From Pseudomonas nitroreducens (GTDB taxonomy: Bacteria; Pseudomonadota; Gammaproteobacteria; Pseudomonadales; Pseudomonadaceae): 64,000 nt of DNA. Below, in pieces: positions 8,521 through 16,130 of the stretch. Made by a program: the position numbers and the translations under genes. Under the pieces are notes generated by a model. The model was not told where the DNA came from. It was given only the letters and a program-made list of their open reading frames with translations, and ran no database searches. Where the stretch lies: contig NZ_JACHLI010000002.1 in assembly GCF_014204515.1 (NCBI RefSeq), forward strand, positions 124,001 through 188,000, read 5' to 3'. Numbering within the stretch: the first letter of the stretch is position 1; every line of letters starts with the position of its first letter.

Positions 8521-10905
8521 ATGCATTACCGTCCTTCTCCGCTGCACAGCGCGATCCTCCTCGCTTCCCTGCTCGGCGCCGCCGCGCCCATCGTCCATGC
8601 TTCCGGCGGCGCCAGCGTCGAGCTGCACATCGCGCCGCGCAGCCTGGACAGCGCGCTGACCCAGTTCGCCGACCAGGCCGGGCTGCACCTGCTGTTCAAC
8701 TCCGCGGACATCCAGGGCCTGCAGAGCGAAGGGCTGGACGGTACCTACAGCACCGAGGAAGCGCTCAACCAGCTGCTTTCCGGCAGCGGCGTGAGCTGGC
8801 GCTTCACCGACGAGCGCACCGTGCTGCTCAAGCGCGAGAAGGACGATTCCGCCGCCCTGAGCCTGGCGCCGATGCAGATCAGCGTGGCGGCGCGCACGCC
8901 CACCGAGATCAGCTCGATCCCCGGCACCGTCTGGGTGGTGGACCAGACCCAGCTGCGCGAACAGCTGGATACCGGCGTCAGCCTCAAGGAAGCCGTGGGC
9001 AAGCTGGTGCCCGGCCTCGACCTGGCGCCCGAAGGCCGCACCAACTACGGCCAGAACATGCGCGGGCGCAACGTGCTGGTGATGATCGACGGCGTCAGCC
9101 AGAACAGCTCGCGCGGCCTGTCGCGGCAGTTCGACAGCATCTCGCCGTTCAACGTCGAGCGCATCGAGGTGCTCTCCGGCGCCAGCGCCATCTACGGTGG
9201 CGGCGCCACCGGCGGGATCATCAACATCATCACCAAGAAGGGCGCCGCCGGCGATGCGCGCTTCGAGACGCAACTGGGCGCCACCAGCGGCTTCAACAAC
9301 AGCGATGACCTGTCGACCCGCGCCGCGCAGTCCATCAGCGGCGGCAATGACCGTGTGGCTGGGCGCCTGGGCGTGTCGGCGGAGAAGAACGAAGCCTTCT
9401 ACGACGGCGGCGGCAACCAGATCTTCATCGACAACACCCAGACCGACCTGCAGTACAACCGTACCGTCGACGTGATGGGCAACCTCACCGCGCAGTTCAC
9501 CGACGAGCAGAGCCTCGACCTGCTGGCGCAGTACTACGACTCGGGCAACGACGGCAGCACCGGCATCTACTTTCCCAACCTGAAGTACCAGGGCCCGTCG
9601 AACCTCGAAGACGCCGAGATCCGCAGCGGCCTGGACACCGATCTCGAGCCGCGCTCGCGCCGCGTGCTGCTCAACGCCAATTACCACCACAGCAACCTGC
9701 TGGAGCAGGACTTCTACCTGCAGGCGTACTACCGCAAGGAAGACGACAACTTCTATCCCTTCCCCTACTACAACACCGGCAAGCCCACCGGCTCCAAGGG
9801 CGTGTACTTTGCCGGCTCGCAGCAGAACTTCGAGGTCAGTGGCCTGAAGGGCCTGTTCAGCAAGCAGTGGGACTCGCTGAAGTTCACCTATGGCGTGGAC
9901 TTCGACCACGAGCGCTTCAACGCCGAGCAGAAGGTCTTCGACCAGCGCCTGTCTTCCGAGAGCGGCGGCCTCGACCTGGAAACCGCCAGCAGCGCGCCGC
10001 GCTACCCCAGCTACATCGTCGACGGCCTGTCGGTCTACGGCCAGCTGGACTGGAAGGCCACCGACAACCTGACCATCTCCGGCGGCGCCCGTCACCAGAA
10101 GATGGACGTCGAGGTAGACGACTTCAAAGGCGTTCCCGGCGGCAGCAACGACTACCAGGTCAACCTGTTCAACCTTGGTGCGATCTACGACTTCAAGAAC
10201 GGCCACCAGCTGTGGAGCAACTACAGCGAAGGCTTCGACCTGCCGGACCCGGCCAAGTACTACGGCAAGGCCGGCCTGTCGGTGGACGACAACCCGCTGG
10301 CCGGCATCAAGAGCCGCCAGGTCGAGACCGGCTGGCGCTACAACGATATGCAGTGGCAGGCCCAGGCGGCGGTCTACTACATCTGGTCGGACAAGATCAT
10401 CACCACCGACGCGGCGACCCTGACCATCGACGTGCAGGACCAGAAGAGCCGCGACTTCGGCTTCGAGGGCGCGGTCACCCGCTACTTCGAGAATGGCTGG
10501 CAGGGCGGCACCACGCTGCACCTGGTGCGCTCGCAGGAGGAGGATGCCGATGGCGACTGGATCAAGCGTGATGCGCGCTATGCGTCGCTGTCCAAGTCCA
10601 CCGCTTTCGTCGGCTGGGGCGATGGCCAACGCAGTGCCCGCCTGCAGGCCCAGCACGCCTTCAACCTGAAGGACGACGCGGACCACGAGATCGACGGCTA
10701 CACCACCTTCGACCTGATGGGCGAGCAGAAGACCGGTTTCGGCACCTTCAGCGCCGGTATCCAGAACCTGCTGGACAAGCAGTACAGCACCGTCTGGGGC
10801 CAGCGCGCCGCGCTGTTCTATGCGCCGACCTACGGGCCGGCCTATCTGTACGACTACCAGGGTCGCGGGCGGACCTTCACCCTGGGCTGGAGCCTGGAAT
10901 ACTGA
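8521..10905 (+). CDS. TonB-dependent ferric citrate-hydroxamate siderophore receptor (IutA/ChtA-like) with signalling domain
   Basis: This 794-residue outer-membrane receptor has a signal peptide (residues 1-27, ending VHA) and an STN signalling domain at about 33-105 (LHIAPRSLDSALTQFADQAG). The plug is at about 115-245 and a 22-strand barrel ends in the terminal aromatic LEY. The plug reads NYGQNMRGRNVLVMIDGV and SGASAIYGGGATGGIINIITKKG. This closely resembles IutA of aerobactin uptake and ChtA of P. aeruginosa, which take up aerobactin, rhizobactin or schizokinen. The ligand is inferred from that resemblance. The STN domain and the upstream sigma/FecR pair make it a transducer of its own induction. 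Confidence 0.9.
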   Translation: MHYRPSPLHSAILLASLLGAAAPIVHASGGASVELHIAPRSLDSALTQFADQAGLHLLFNSADIQGLQSEGLDGTYSTEEALNQLLSGSGVSWRFTDERTVLLKREKDDSAALSLAPMQISVAARTPTEISSIPGTVWVVDQTQLREQLDTGVSLKEAVGKLVPGLDLAPEGRTNYGQNMRGRNVLVMIDGVSQNSSRGLSRQFDSISPFNVERIEVLSGASAIYGGGATGGIINIITKKGAAGDARFETQLGATSGFNNSDDLSTRAAQSISGGNDRVAGRLGVSAEKNEAFYDGGGNQIFIDNTQTDLQYNRTVDVMGNLTAQFTDEQSLDLLAQYYDSGNDGSTGIYFPNLKYQGPSNLEDAEIRSGLDTDLEPRSRRVLLNANYHHSNLLEQDFYLQAYYRKEDDNFYPFPYYNTGKPTGSKGVYFAGSQQNFEVSGLKGLFSKQWDSLKFTYGVDFDHERFNAEQKVFDQRLSSESGGLDLETASSAPRYPSYIVDGLSVYGQLDWKATDNLTISGGARHQKMDVEVDDFKGVPGGSNDYQVNLFNLGAIYDFKNGHQLWSNYSEGFDLPDPAKYYGKAGLSVDDNPLAGIKSRQVETGWRYNDMQWQAQAAVYYIWSDKIITTDAATLTIDVQDQKSRDFGFEGAVTRYFENGWQGGTTLHLVRSQEEDADGDWIKRDARYASLSKSTAFVGWGDGQRSARLQAQHAFNLKDDADHEIDGYTTFDLMGEQKTGFGTFSAGIQNLLDKQYSTVWGQRAALFYAPTYGPAYLYDYQGRGRTFTLGWSLEY

Positions 10906-10933
10906 GGGAGCAAAGCTCTTTACCCGAAAAGAC

Positions 10934-10958
10934 TCAGGCCACCTTTCCGGTGGCCTGA
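10934..10958 (-). terminator. Hairpin overlapping the 3' end of the monooxygenase gene
   Basis: The stem AGGCCACC/GGTGGCCT with a 5-base loop extends to 34-58 by flanking pairs. Read on the minus strand it is followed by TCTTTTC. The TGA stop of the minus-strand gene lies in the stem, so the last codons also form the hairpin. It sits in the 28-bp gap between convergent genes and may also act on the receptor transcript. Confidence 0.6.
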
Positions 10959-11251
10959 TCGAGGGATTCCACTATGCCGCCGCTGAGGCTTCGACAGTGG
11001 CACAAGAGCACTTCGCCGAGCAGCTGCGAAGAAGGCGTGGCGAAGTAGTCCAGCAGCGCCTCCTCGTCCTTCCAGCTGCCCTGCAGCAGCCATGGTTGGC
11101 CGTTCTCCCGCGCCACCAGTTGGCAGCGCAGGCATCCCGGTGCGCGGCGGGCGCCGTCGACCAGGTTGTCGATCAAGGCGCCCAGTTCCGCCTCGTGCCC
11201 CTGCCGGGGATGGATCTGCAATTCGTGTTCGATGGGTGTTTGCCAGTGCAT
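10934..11251 (-). CDS. Antibiotic biosynthesis monooxygenase (ABM)-domain protein
   Basis: This 105-residue protein matches the ABM dimeric alpha-beta barrel fold: IEHELQIHPRQGHEAELGALI, then APGCLRCQLVARENGQPWLLQGSW broken near residue 45, then EEALLDYFATPSSQ. Such proteins include quinol monooxygenases and heme-degrading enzymes as well as many of unknown role. The start at 11251 is chosen over longer in-frame starts because GGAGGACAGGAC precedes that ATG. I cannot name a substrate. It is convergent with the siderophore receptor and divergent from an AraC gene. Confidence 0.75.
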   Translation of the reverse strand: MHWQTPIEHELQIHPRQGHEAELGALIDNLVDGARRAPGCLRCQLVARENGQPWLLQGSWKDEEALLDYFATPSSQLLGEVLLCHCRSLSGGIVESLDQATGKVA

Positions 11252-11562
11252 GTCCTGTCCTCCGCATTCCAGGAAGAAGCCCGAGGTGGCTCCTCGGACG
11301 ACTGACAGGAAGCTTACGGCGCGGCCAGGGCTGGGCGTTATCCGGATGCTGCCGGCTTCTTGCCTGATCCTGCGGGACATTCGCCAAGCGCTGAAACCGC
11401 GTGTTTCCAGCCCTTGCACCGCCACGGTGCGTGCCTGGAAGCCGATACGGCTTGTCCATTCCTGCCGATTGCTTGCCTGATCCTCCAGCGCCTGCCTTAC
11501 TGTCACACTTGCCGCTGTGCCGTGGGCGTAAGCTTCGAGCGCCGCCACTGGAGGTCCTGTGC
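11252..11562. other. Intergenic region between ABM-domain gene and AraC gene
   Basis: This 311-bp divergent region contains no recognisable repeat and no supported gene. It should hold both promoters. The long minus-strand frame through it extends the ABM gene only without a ribosome site or family similarity. Confidence 0.5.
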
Positions 11563-12504
11563 ATGTCCCAGTCCGTTCCCGCCTTTGATCCGATTGCCGC
11601 CGGCCGCCAGGAACTGGCCGACATCATCCAGCGCCACTGCCAGGGTGAGGGCATCTTCGAAACCGCCATCGATTCCCTGCTCGTCGCGCGCAACGATTCG
11701 CCCAGCGAAGGCCGCATGCCGACGCTCTATCGTCCGGCCCTGTGCGTGATTGCCCAGGGCTGCAAGGAAGTGCGCCTGAGCAACGAGGTGTACCGCTACG
11801 ACGAACTCAACCTGCTGGTGGTCTCGGTGACGCTGCCGGTGTCCGGCCAGGTGATCGAGGCCTCGCCGGAAAAACCCTACCTGTCCATCCGCCTGGACAT
11901 CGACCCCGGCGAGCTGACCCGGCTGATCGCCGAGGCCGGCCTGGCCGGCAGCGCACCGCGCCCGGCCAGCCGTGGCATCTACCTGCAGCGCGTGGATTGC
12001 ACCGTGCTCGATGCCCTGCTGCGCCTGATGCGCCTGCTGGACACCCCGCGCGACATCGACATGCTGGCGCCGCTGTTCGTCCGCGAAATCCTCTACCGCC
12101 TGCTGCGCGGCCCCCAGGGCCACCTGCTGCACGACCTGGCGATGACCGACAGCCAGACCCACCGCGTCACCCGCGCCATCGAGTGGCTCAACCGCAACTA
12201 TGACAAGTCGCTGCGCATCGACGACCTGGCCCGCGAGGTGAACCTCAGCGTGTCCACCCTGCACCACCGCTTCAAGGAAGTGACCGCGCTGAGCCCGCTG
12301 CAGTACCAGAAGCAGCTGCGCCTGCAGGAAGCGCGGCGGTTGATGTTGTCTGAAGGGCTGGAAGTGGCGGTGGCCGGGCATCGGGTCGGCTACGAGAGCC
12401 CGTCGCAATTCAGCCGCGAATACAGCCGCCTGTTCGGCGCGCCGCCGCTGCGTGATCTGGCGAGTTTGCGCGGGGCGCTGGGCAGCGAGGCGGTGCCGGC
12501 GTAA
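11563..12504 (+). CDS. AraC-family transcriptional regulator (AraC_N type)
   Basis: This 313-residue regulator has an N-terminal cupin of the AraC_N family (PF06719), seen at YRPALCVIAQGCKEV and LLVVSVTLPVSGQV, and a C-terminal double helix-turn-helix. The latter includes LRIDDLAREVNLSVSTLHH and VAGHRVGYESPSQFSREYSR. The ATG follows GGAGGTCCTGTGC, a strong ribosome site, so it was preferred over a longer in-frame start. It is divergent from the ABM-domain gene with a 311-bp gap, which is a plausible target. The inducer is unknown. Confidence 0.9.
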   Translation: MSQSVPAFDPIAAGRQELADIIQRHCQGEGIFETAIDSLLVARNDSPSEGRMPTLYRPALCVIAQGCKEVRLSNEVYRYDELNLLVVSVTLPVSGQVIEASPEKPYLSIRLDIDPGELTRLIAEAGLAGSAPRPASRGIYLQRVDCTVLDALLRLMRLLDTPRDIDMLAPLFVREILYRLLRGPQGHLLHDLAMTDSQTHRVTRAIEWLNRNYDKSLRIDDLAREVNLSVSTLHHRFKEVTALSPLQYQKQLRLQEARRLMLSEGLEVAVAGHRVGYESPSQFSREYSRLFGAPPLRDLASLRGALGSEAVPA

Positions 12505-12565
12505 TCCGCCATTTCGATTGCTGGCGTAGGAGCAACTGTCTTCTTCTGATCGTTCGTGCCTCGGA

Positions 12566-12603
12566 TTTCCCCTCTCCCCCGCCCTCTCCCTGAAGGGAGA
12601 GGG
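12566..12603. repeat. Family C element, left half only
   Basis: The CCCTCTCCC...GGGAGAGGG hairpin is present as in other copies (CCGCCCTCTCCCTGAAGGGA). The right hairpin of the family is missing and a family A pair follows instead. It looks like a truncated copy. Confidence 0.7.
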
Positions 12604-12624
12604 AGCTATCCGCGAAGAACTTTG

Positions 12625-12708
12625 CGTAGGAGCGGACTCTGTCCGCGATCGTTTGCCGGGCGCTGTGAACTGGCCGGTGGCACATCGCGGACGGAGTCCG
12701 CTCCTACG
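12625..12708. repeat. REP-type palindrome pair (family A)
   Basis: Two inverted units, 12625-12650 (GTAGGAGCGGACTCTGTCC) and 12684-12708 (GGACGGAGTCCGCTCCTACG). They belong to the sub-variant with GGAC-GTCC rather than GAGC-GCTC stems. Confidence 0.85.
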
Positions 12709-12737
12709 ATGCCCTGTTGGCATTGGCGCGCCGGCTT

Positions 12738-12878
12738 TCCCCTCACCCCAGCCCTCTCCCTCAGGGAGAGGGGGCCGTTCGGCGTTGGTGGGAAGCCTGG
12801 AGTCAGCCGGCGGGCACCGCACTTGCAGTGCGCTCGGGACAGTCCCCTCTCCCCCTGGGAGAGGGTTAGGGTGAGGGA
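12738..12878. repeat. Family C paired-hairpin element, copy 1
   Basis: It starts CCCCTCACCCCAGCCCTCTC and ends GAGAGGGTTAGGGTGAGGG, so the two ends are inverted repeats. Each end also forms its own CCCTCTCCC/GGGAGAGGG hairpin. The about 60-bp centre contains AGTCAGCCGGCG and GCGCTCGGGACAGTCC, which recur in other copies. Confidence 0.85.
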
Positions 12879-12910
12879 ATTTCCGTGCACCGAACCGTGA
12901 GCCTCAGGAC

Positions 12911-12992
12911 CGTAGGATGGGTGGAGCGCAGCGATACCCATGCTGTCGGCGCACCTGATCGATGGGTATCGCTGCGCTCCACACCATCCTAC
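12911..12992. repeat. Family B long palindrome, copy 2
   Basis: An 82-bp palindrome, nearly identical to 8214-8296. Its arms are CGTAGGATGGGTGGAGCGC and the complement at 12973-12992. It ends the roughly 500-bp AraC/VOC gap, which consists almost entirely of repeats. Confidence 0.85.
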
Positions 12993-13011
12993 CCATGCCA
13001 CAGCCGGGGGC

Positions 13012-13398
13012 TCAGCGCTCGTAAAGCTCCAGCGGCAGGTCATCCGGATCGGCGAAGAAGGTGAAGCGCTTGCCGGTCAGCTCGTCGTCGCGGATCGGCT
13101 CGCAGGTCACGCCGTGGCTCTGCAGGTGTTGCACGGCGCTTTCCAGGTCGTCCACGGCGAAGGCCAGGTGGCGCAGGCCCTGGGCCTCGGGGTAGGACGG
13201 CCGGGTCGGTGCGCCGGGGAAGGAGAACAGCTCCAGGCGCGCCTCGCCCAGCTCCAGGTCGAGCTTCCAGGAGTCGCGTGCGGTGCGGTAGGTCTCGGCG
13301 ATGACCTTGAGGCCGAGGATATCCACGTAGAAGTGCTTGGAACGCGGGTAGTCCGAGCAGATCAGGGCGACGTGGTGGAGGCTGTGCAGCAGGGCCAT
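13012..13398 (-). CDS. VOC-family protein, glyoxalase-I-like (YaeR/GloA2 type)
   Basis: This 128-residue single VOC protein has two beta-alpha-beta-beta-beta modules: HSLHHVALICSDYPRSKHFYVDILG first and GLRHLAFAVDDLESAV second. The metal-ligand positions His (HHVAL), Glu (LELFSF), His (RHLAF) and Glu (PLELYE) are all present. It resembles YaeR/GloA2 proteins, whose physiological substrate is unsettled. The gene stands alone between a repeat block and a DUF945 gene. A true glyoxalase activity is possible but not shown by sequence. Confidence 0.85.
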   Translation of the reverse strand: MALLHSLHHVALICSDYPRSKHFYVDILGLKVIAETYRTARDSWKLDLELGEARLELFSFPGAPTRPSYPEAQGLRHLAFAVDDLESAVQHLQSHGVTCEPIRDDELTGKRFTFFADPDDLPLELYER

Positions 13399-13589
13399 GG
13401 CGCTTCACTTCATTGAACGGTAGTCGGTCTATCCTGCCAGCCGCGGCGAGCGGGTCAATGCTGGCGCTGTGAAGCCGTTCGCCTGCCGCGCTGGAGCGAT
13501 GGCATGGCGCCTGCTAGCATGCCGCCGCCAACCCAAAATCCACGGTCGACAGGATGTCCCCCGTACGGCCGTCTACGAAAGGACTCAGC

Positions 13590-15098
13590 ATGAAGAAGAC
13601 CGCCCTGGCCCTCGCCATCCCCGTTGCCATTGTCGGCGCCGCCGTCGCTGGCGCCTGGTACACCGGCAGCCGCGTCGAGCAGGAAGTGAACAACGGCATC
13701 ACCCAGGCCAACCAGATGCTGCAGCAGGAAGCTCCCGGCCTGGGCGCGCACCTGACCCTGGTGGACATCCAGCGTGGCGTGTTCGCCAGCACCGCGCGCT
13801 ACAACCTGACCTTCACCAGCAAGGAAGGCGAGGCGCCGCAGACCCTGGTCTTCACCGACCGCCTGGAGCATGGCCCCTTCCCCGCCTCGCGCCTGGCCGC
13901 CGGCCAGCTCGCGCCGGTCATGGCGCAGAGCCATTTCGCCCTGGAACAGAACGAACTCACCGCTCCGCTGTTCACCGCCGCCGGTGGCAAGGCGCCGCTG
14001 TTCGGCGAGCTGACCATCCACTACGACCAGAAGCAGGAAGGCCTGATCGAAACCGCCGCCCTGGACTTCAGCAAGGACAGCGACAAGCTGCGCCTGTCGC
14101 CGGCCAAGGTGAACTTCACCGTGTCCGCCGACAAGAAGGACATGACCGCCGTCGGCAACCTGGCCGAGGTCGACCTCGATTTCACTGACGAGAACAGTGG
14201 CCAGCCGGCGCGCGTCGAGCTGCGAGACCTGGGCATGCAGGGCGACAAGAAGGAAAACGCCAACGGCTTCGCCCTGGGCCCCAGCTCCGCCACCATCAAG
14301 AGCCTGCACGTGAAATCGCCGGGCTCGCCGGAAGTCGAGCTGCGCGACGCGGTGGTCGAGGAAGTCCTCAAGCAGGGCGGCAAGGGCCTGGACCAGAGCG
14401 TCTCCTACCGCATCGGCAAGGTCGTGGTGCAGGGCCAGGAAATCGGCGGCGTGAAGCTCGACCTGAGCCTGCGCAACCTCGACGAAGGCGTGCTGAAGAC
14501 CTTCAAGGAGTCCTACAGCAAGATGGCCCTGGACAGCCTGGAAAGCACCGAACTGACCCCGGCCCAGGAAGAGGAAATGAAGAAGCTCGGCCTCGCCCTG
14601 CTCGGCGGCTCGCCGGTGCTGGCGCTGGACGAGCTGTCGCTGCAGACCGCCCACGGCGTGGCCAAGGCTTCCTTCTCGGTCGACCTGCGCCAGCCGAACG
14701 CCGCTGCCGCGACCCCGGACGAGATGGCCCGTAGCATCCTCGCCGCGCTCAAGGCCGACCTGAAGGTGGACAAGGCGGTGATCGGCGACATCGTCGCCCT
14801 GCAGGGTTCGCTGGGTGGCGAAGCTGCCGGCAGCGTCGACCCGGTGGCGCTCAAGCAGCAGTCCGACGCCATGACCGACCTGTTCAGCGGCATGGCCCTG
14901 AACTCGCAGTGGGCGGTGCTCGACGGCAACGCGCTGTCCAGCTCGCTGGCCTACGCCAACGACCAGGTGAAGTTCAATGGCAAGGACATGAGCGTGCCGG
15001 AATTCATGGCCTTCGCCATGGGCTCCGCGCAAGGCCTGGGTCTGGGCGGCGGCGCTGCCGGCATGGAAGAAGAGCCGCAGGAAGAAGGCGTGGAATAA
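13590..15098 (+). CDS. DUF945 (YdgA-like) family protein
   Basis: This 502-residue protein starts with a lysine pair and a hydrophobic segment (TALALAIPVAIVGAAVAGAW, residues 4-23), a signal anchor or signal peptide, so it is periplasmic or inner-membrane bound. The rest matches DUF945: GSRVEQEVNNGI, LTLVDIQRGVFAS, then a long repetitive beta-rich domain. A late segment FNGKDMSVPEFM is characteristic. The molecular role is unknown. The ATG at 13590 follows AAAGGACTCAGC; the upstream in-frame ATG lacks such a site. The C-terminus is acidic (MEEEPQEEGVE). Confidence 0.88.
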   Translation: MKKTALALAIPVAIVGAAVAGAWYTGSRVEQEVNNGITQANQMLQQEAPGLGAHLTLVDIQRGVFASTARYNLTFTSKEGEAPQTLVFTDRLEHGPFPASRLAAGQLAPVMAQSHFALEQNELTAPLFTAAGGKAPLFGELTIHYDQKQEGLIETAALDFSKDSDKLRLSPAKVNFTVSADKKDMTAVGNLAEVDLDFTDENSGQPARVELRDLGMQGDKKENANGFALGPSSATIKSLHVKSPGSPEVELRDAVVEEVLKQGGKGLDQSVSYRIGKVVVQGQEIGGVKLDLSLRNLDEGVLKTFKESYSKMALDSLESTELTPAQEEEMKKLGLALLGGSPVLALDELSLQTAHGVAKASFSVDLRQPNAAAATPDEMARSILAALKADLKVDKAVIGDIVALQGSLGGEAAGSVDPVALKQQSDAMTDLFSGMALNSQWAVLDGNALSSSLAYANDQVKFNGKDMSVPEFMAFAMGSAQGLGLGGGAAGMEEEPQEEGVE

Positions 15099-15115
15099 GC
15101 CTCCCGCGTGAAACG

Positions 15116-15146
15116 AAAAAGCCCGGCATTTGCCGGGCTTTTTTGT
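15116..15146 (+). terminator. Rho-independent terminator after the DUF945 gene
   Basis: Stem AGCCCGGC/GCCGGGCT with a 4-base loop, followed by TTTTTTGTG and preceded by an A-run. It is 18 bp after the stop codon. Confidence 0.92.
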
Positions 15147-15182
15147 GTATGCCGCTTCACGGAGATGTTCGGTACCAGAGCT

Positions 15183-15301
15183 TTCCCTCTCCCCCGCCCT
15201 CTCCCTGAAGGGAGAGGGAGCTGTCCGTGCCGGCTGACGCATCGGGTTCATCCTGTGCCTAACGGTCCCCTCTCCCTTCAGGGAGAGGGTTAGGGAGAGG
15301 G
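15183..15301. repeat. Family C paired-hairpin element, copy 2
   Basis: Left hairpin at 15183-15222 and right hairpin GGTCCCCTCTCCCTTCAGGG at about 15265-15300. The centre is different and shorter than in copy 1 (GTCCGTGCCGGCTGA), but similar to the copy at 44428. Confidence 0.85.
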
Positions 15302-15323
15302 TGCCAAGGATGGCACCGCTGCT

Positions 15324-16130
15324 TCAGCGCGCGTTACGCACACCTTCGGCCAGCTGGCGGCACAGGCCCAGCACGCTCTGCACCGCGTCGGCGGAGCTGG
15401 TGGCCTCGGCGATCTTGTCGATCAGCGCCGAGCCCACCACCACGCCATCGGCCAGGCGGGCGATGTTCGCCGCGTGTTCCGGGGTGCGGATGCCGAAGCC
15501 GATGGCAACCGGCAGGTCGGTGTGGCGACGCAGGCGTGCCACGGCTTGCTCGACGTGGTCCAGGGTCGCCGCGCCGGCGCCGGTCACGCCGGCCACCGAG
15601 ACGTAGTAGACGAAGCCCGAGCTGCCTTCGAGCACGGTCGGCAGACGCTGGTCGTCGGTGGTCGGGGTGGTCAGGCGGATGAAGTCGATGCCCGCGGCCT
15701 GGGCCGGGTGGCAGAGGTCTTCGTTGTGCTCCGGCGGCAGGTCCACCACGATCAGGCCGTCCACGCCGGCCTCTTTCGCGTCGGCGATGAACTTGTCCAC
15801 GCCGTAGTAGTGGATCGGGTTGAAGTAGCCCATCAGCACCAGCGGCGTGGTGCTGTTGTCCTGGCGGAACTCGCGGACCATCTTCAGCGTCTTGGCCAGG
15901 TTCTGGCCGTTGCCCAGGGCGCGGATGTTGGCCAGCTGGATCGCCGGGCCGTCGGCCATCGGGTCGGTGAACGGCATGCCCAGCTCGATCACGTCGGCGC
16001 CAGCCTCGGGCAGGCCCTTGAGGATGTCCAGCGAGGTCGAGTAGCCCGGATCGCCAGCGGTGATGAAGGTCACCAGGGCGGCGCGGTTCTGCTCTTTGAG
16101 TTCGGCGAAGCGGGTCTGCAGGCGGCTCAT
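15324..16130 (-). CDS. trpA: Tryptophan synthase alpha subunit
   Basis: This 268-residue TIM barrel cleaves indole-3-glycerol phosphate to indole and glyceraldehyde 3-phosphate, passing indole to TrpB. The motif VIELGMPFTDPMADGP holds the catalytic glutamate and aspartate. GFVYYVSVAGVTGAG and GFGIRTPEHA form the phosphate-binding loops. The start MSRLQTRFAELKEQ at 16130 overlaps the trpB stop by 4 bp (ATGA). Long upstream in-frame codons belong to trpB and are not used. Confidence 0.98.
   Translation of the reverse strand: MSRLQTRFAELKEQNRAALVTFITAGDPGYSTSLDILKGLPEAGADVIELGMPFTDPMADGPAIQLANIRALGNGQNLAKTLKMVREFRQDNSTTPLVLMGYFNPIHYYGVDKFIADAKEAGVDGLIVVDLPPEHNEDLCHPAQAAGIDFIRLTTPTTDDQRLPTVLEGSSGFVYYVSVAGVTGAGAATLDHVEQAVARLRRHTDLPVAIGFGIRTPEHAANIARLADGVVVGSALIDKIAEATSSADAVQSVLGLCRQLAEGVRNAR

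Noticed and set aside
8479..10686. A 735-codon open frame antisense to the siderophore receptor gene
   Set aside because: It mirrors the codon structure of the receptor, has valine/leucine-rich low-complexity protein and no family motif. Long antisense frames are expected at this GC content.
11252..11548. N-terminal extension of the ABM-domain protein
   Set aside because: No similarity to the family and the GGAGG ribosome site lies before the ATG at 11251.
12566..12878. Possible CRISPR-like repeat array
   Set aside because: The repeated words are palindromic hairpins at element ends, not evenly spaced direct repeats with unique spacers, and no cas gene is present.
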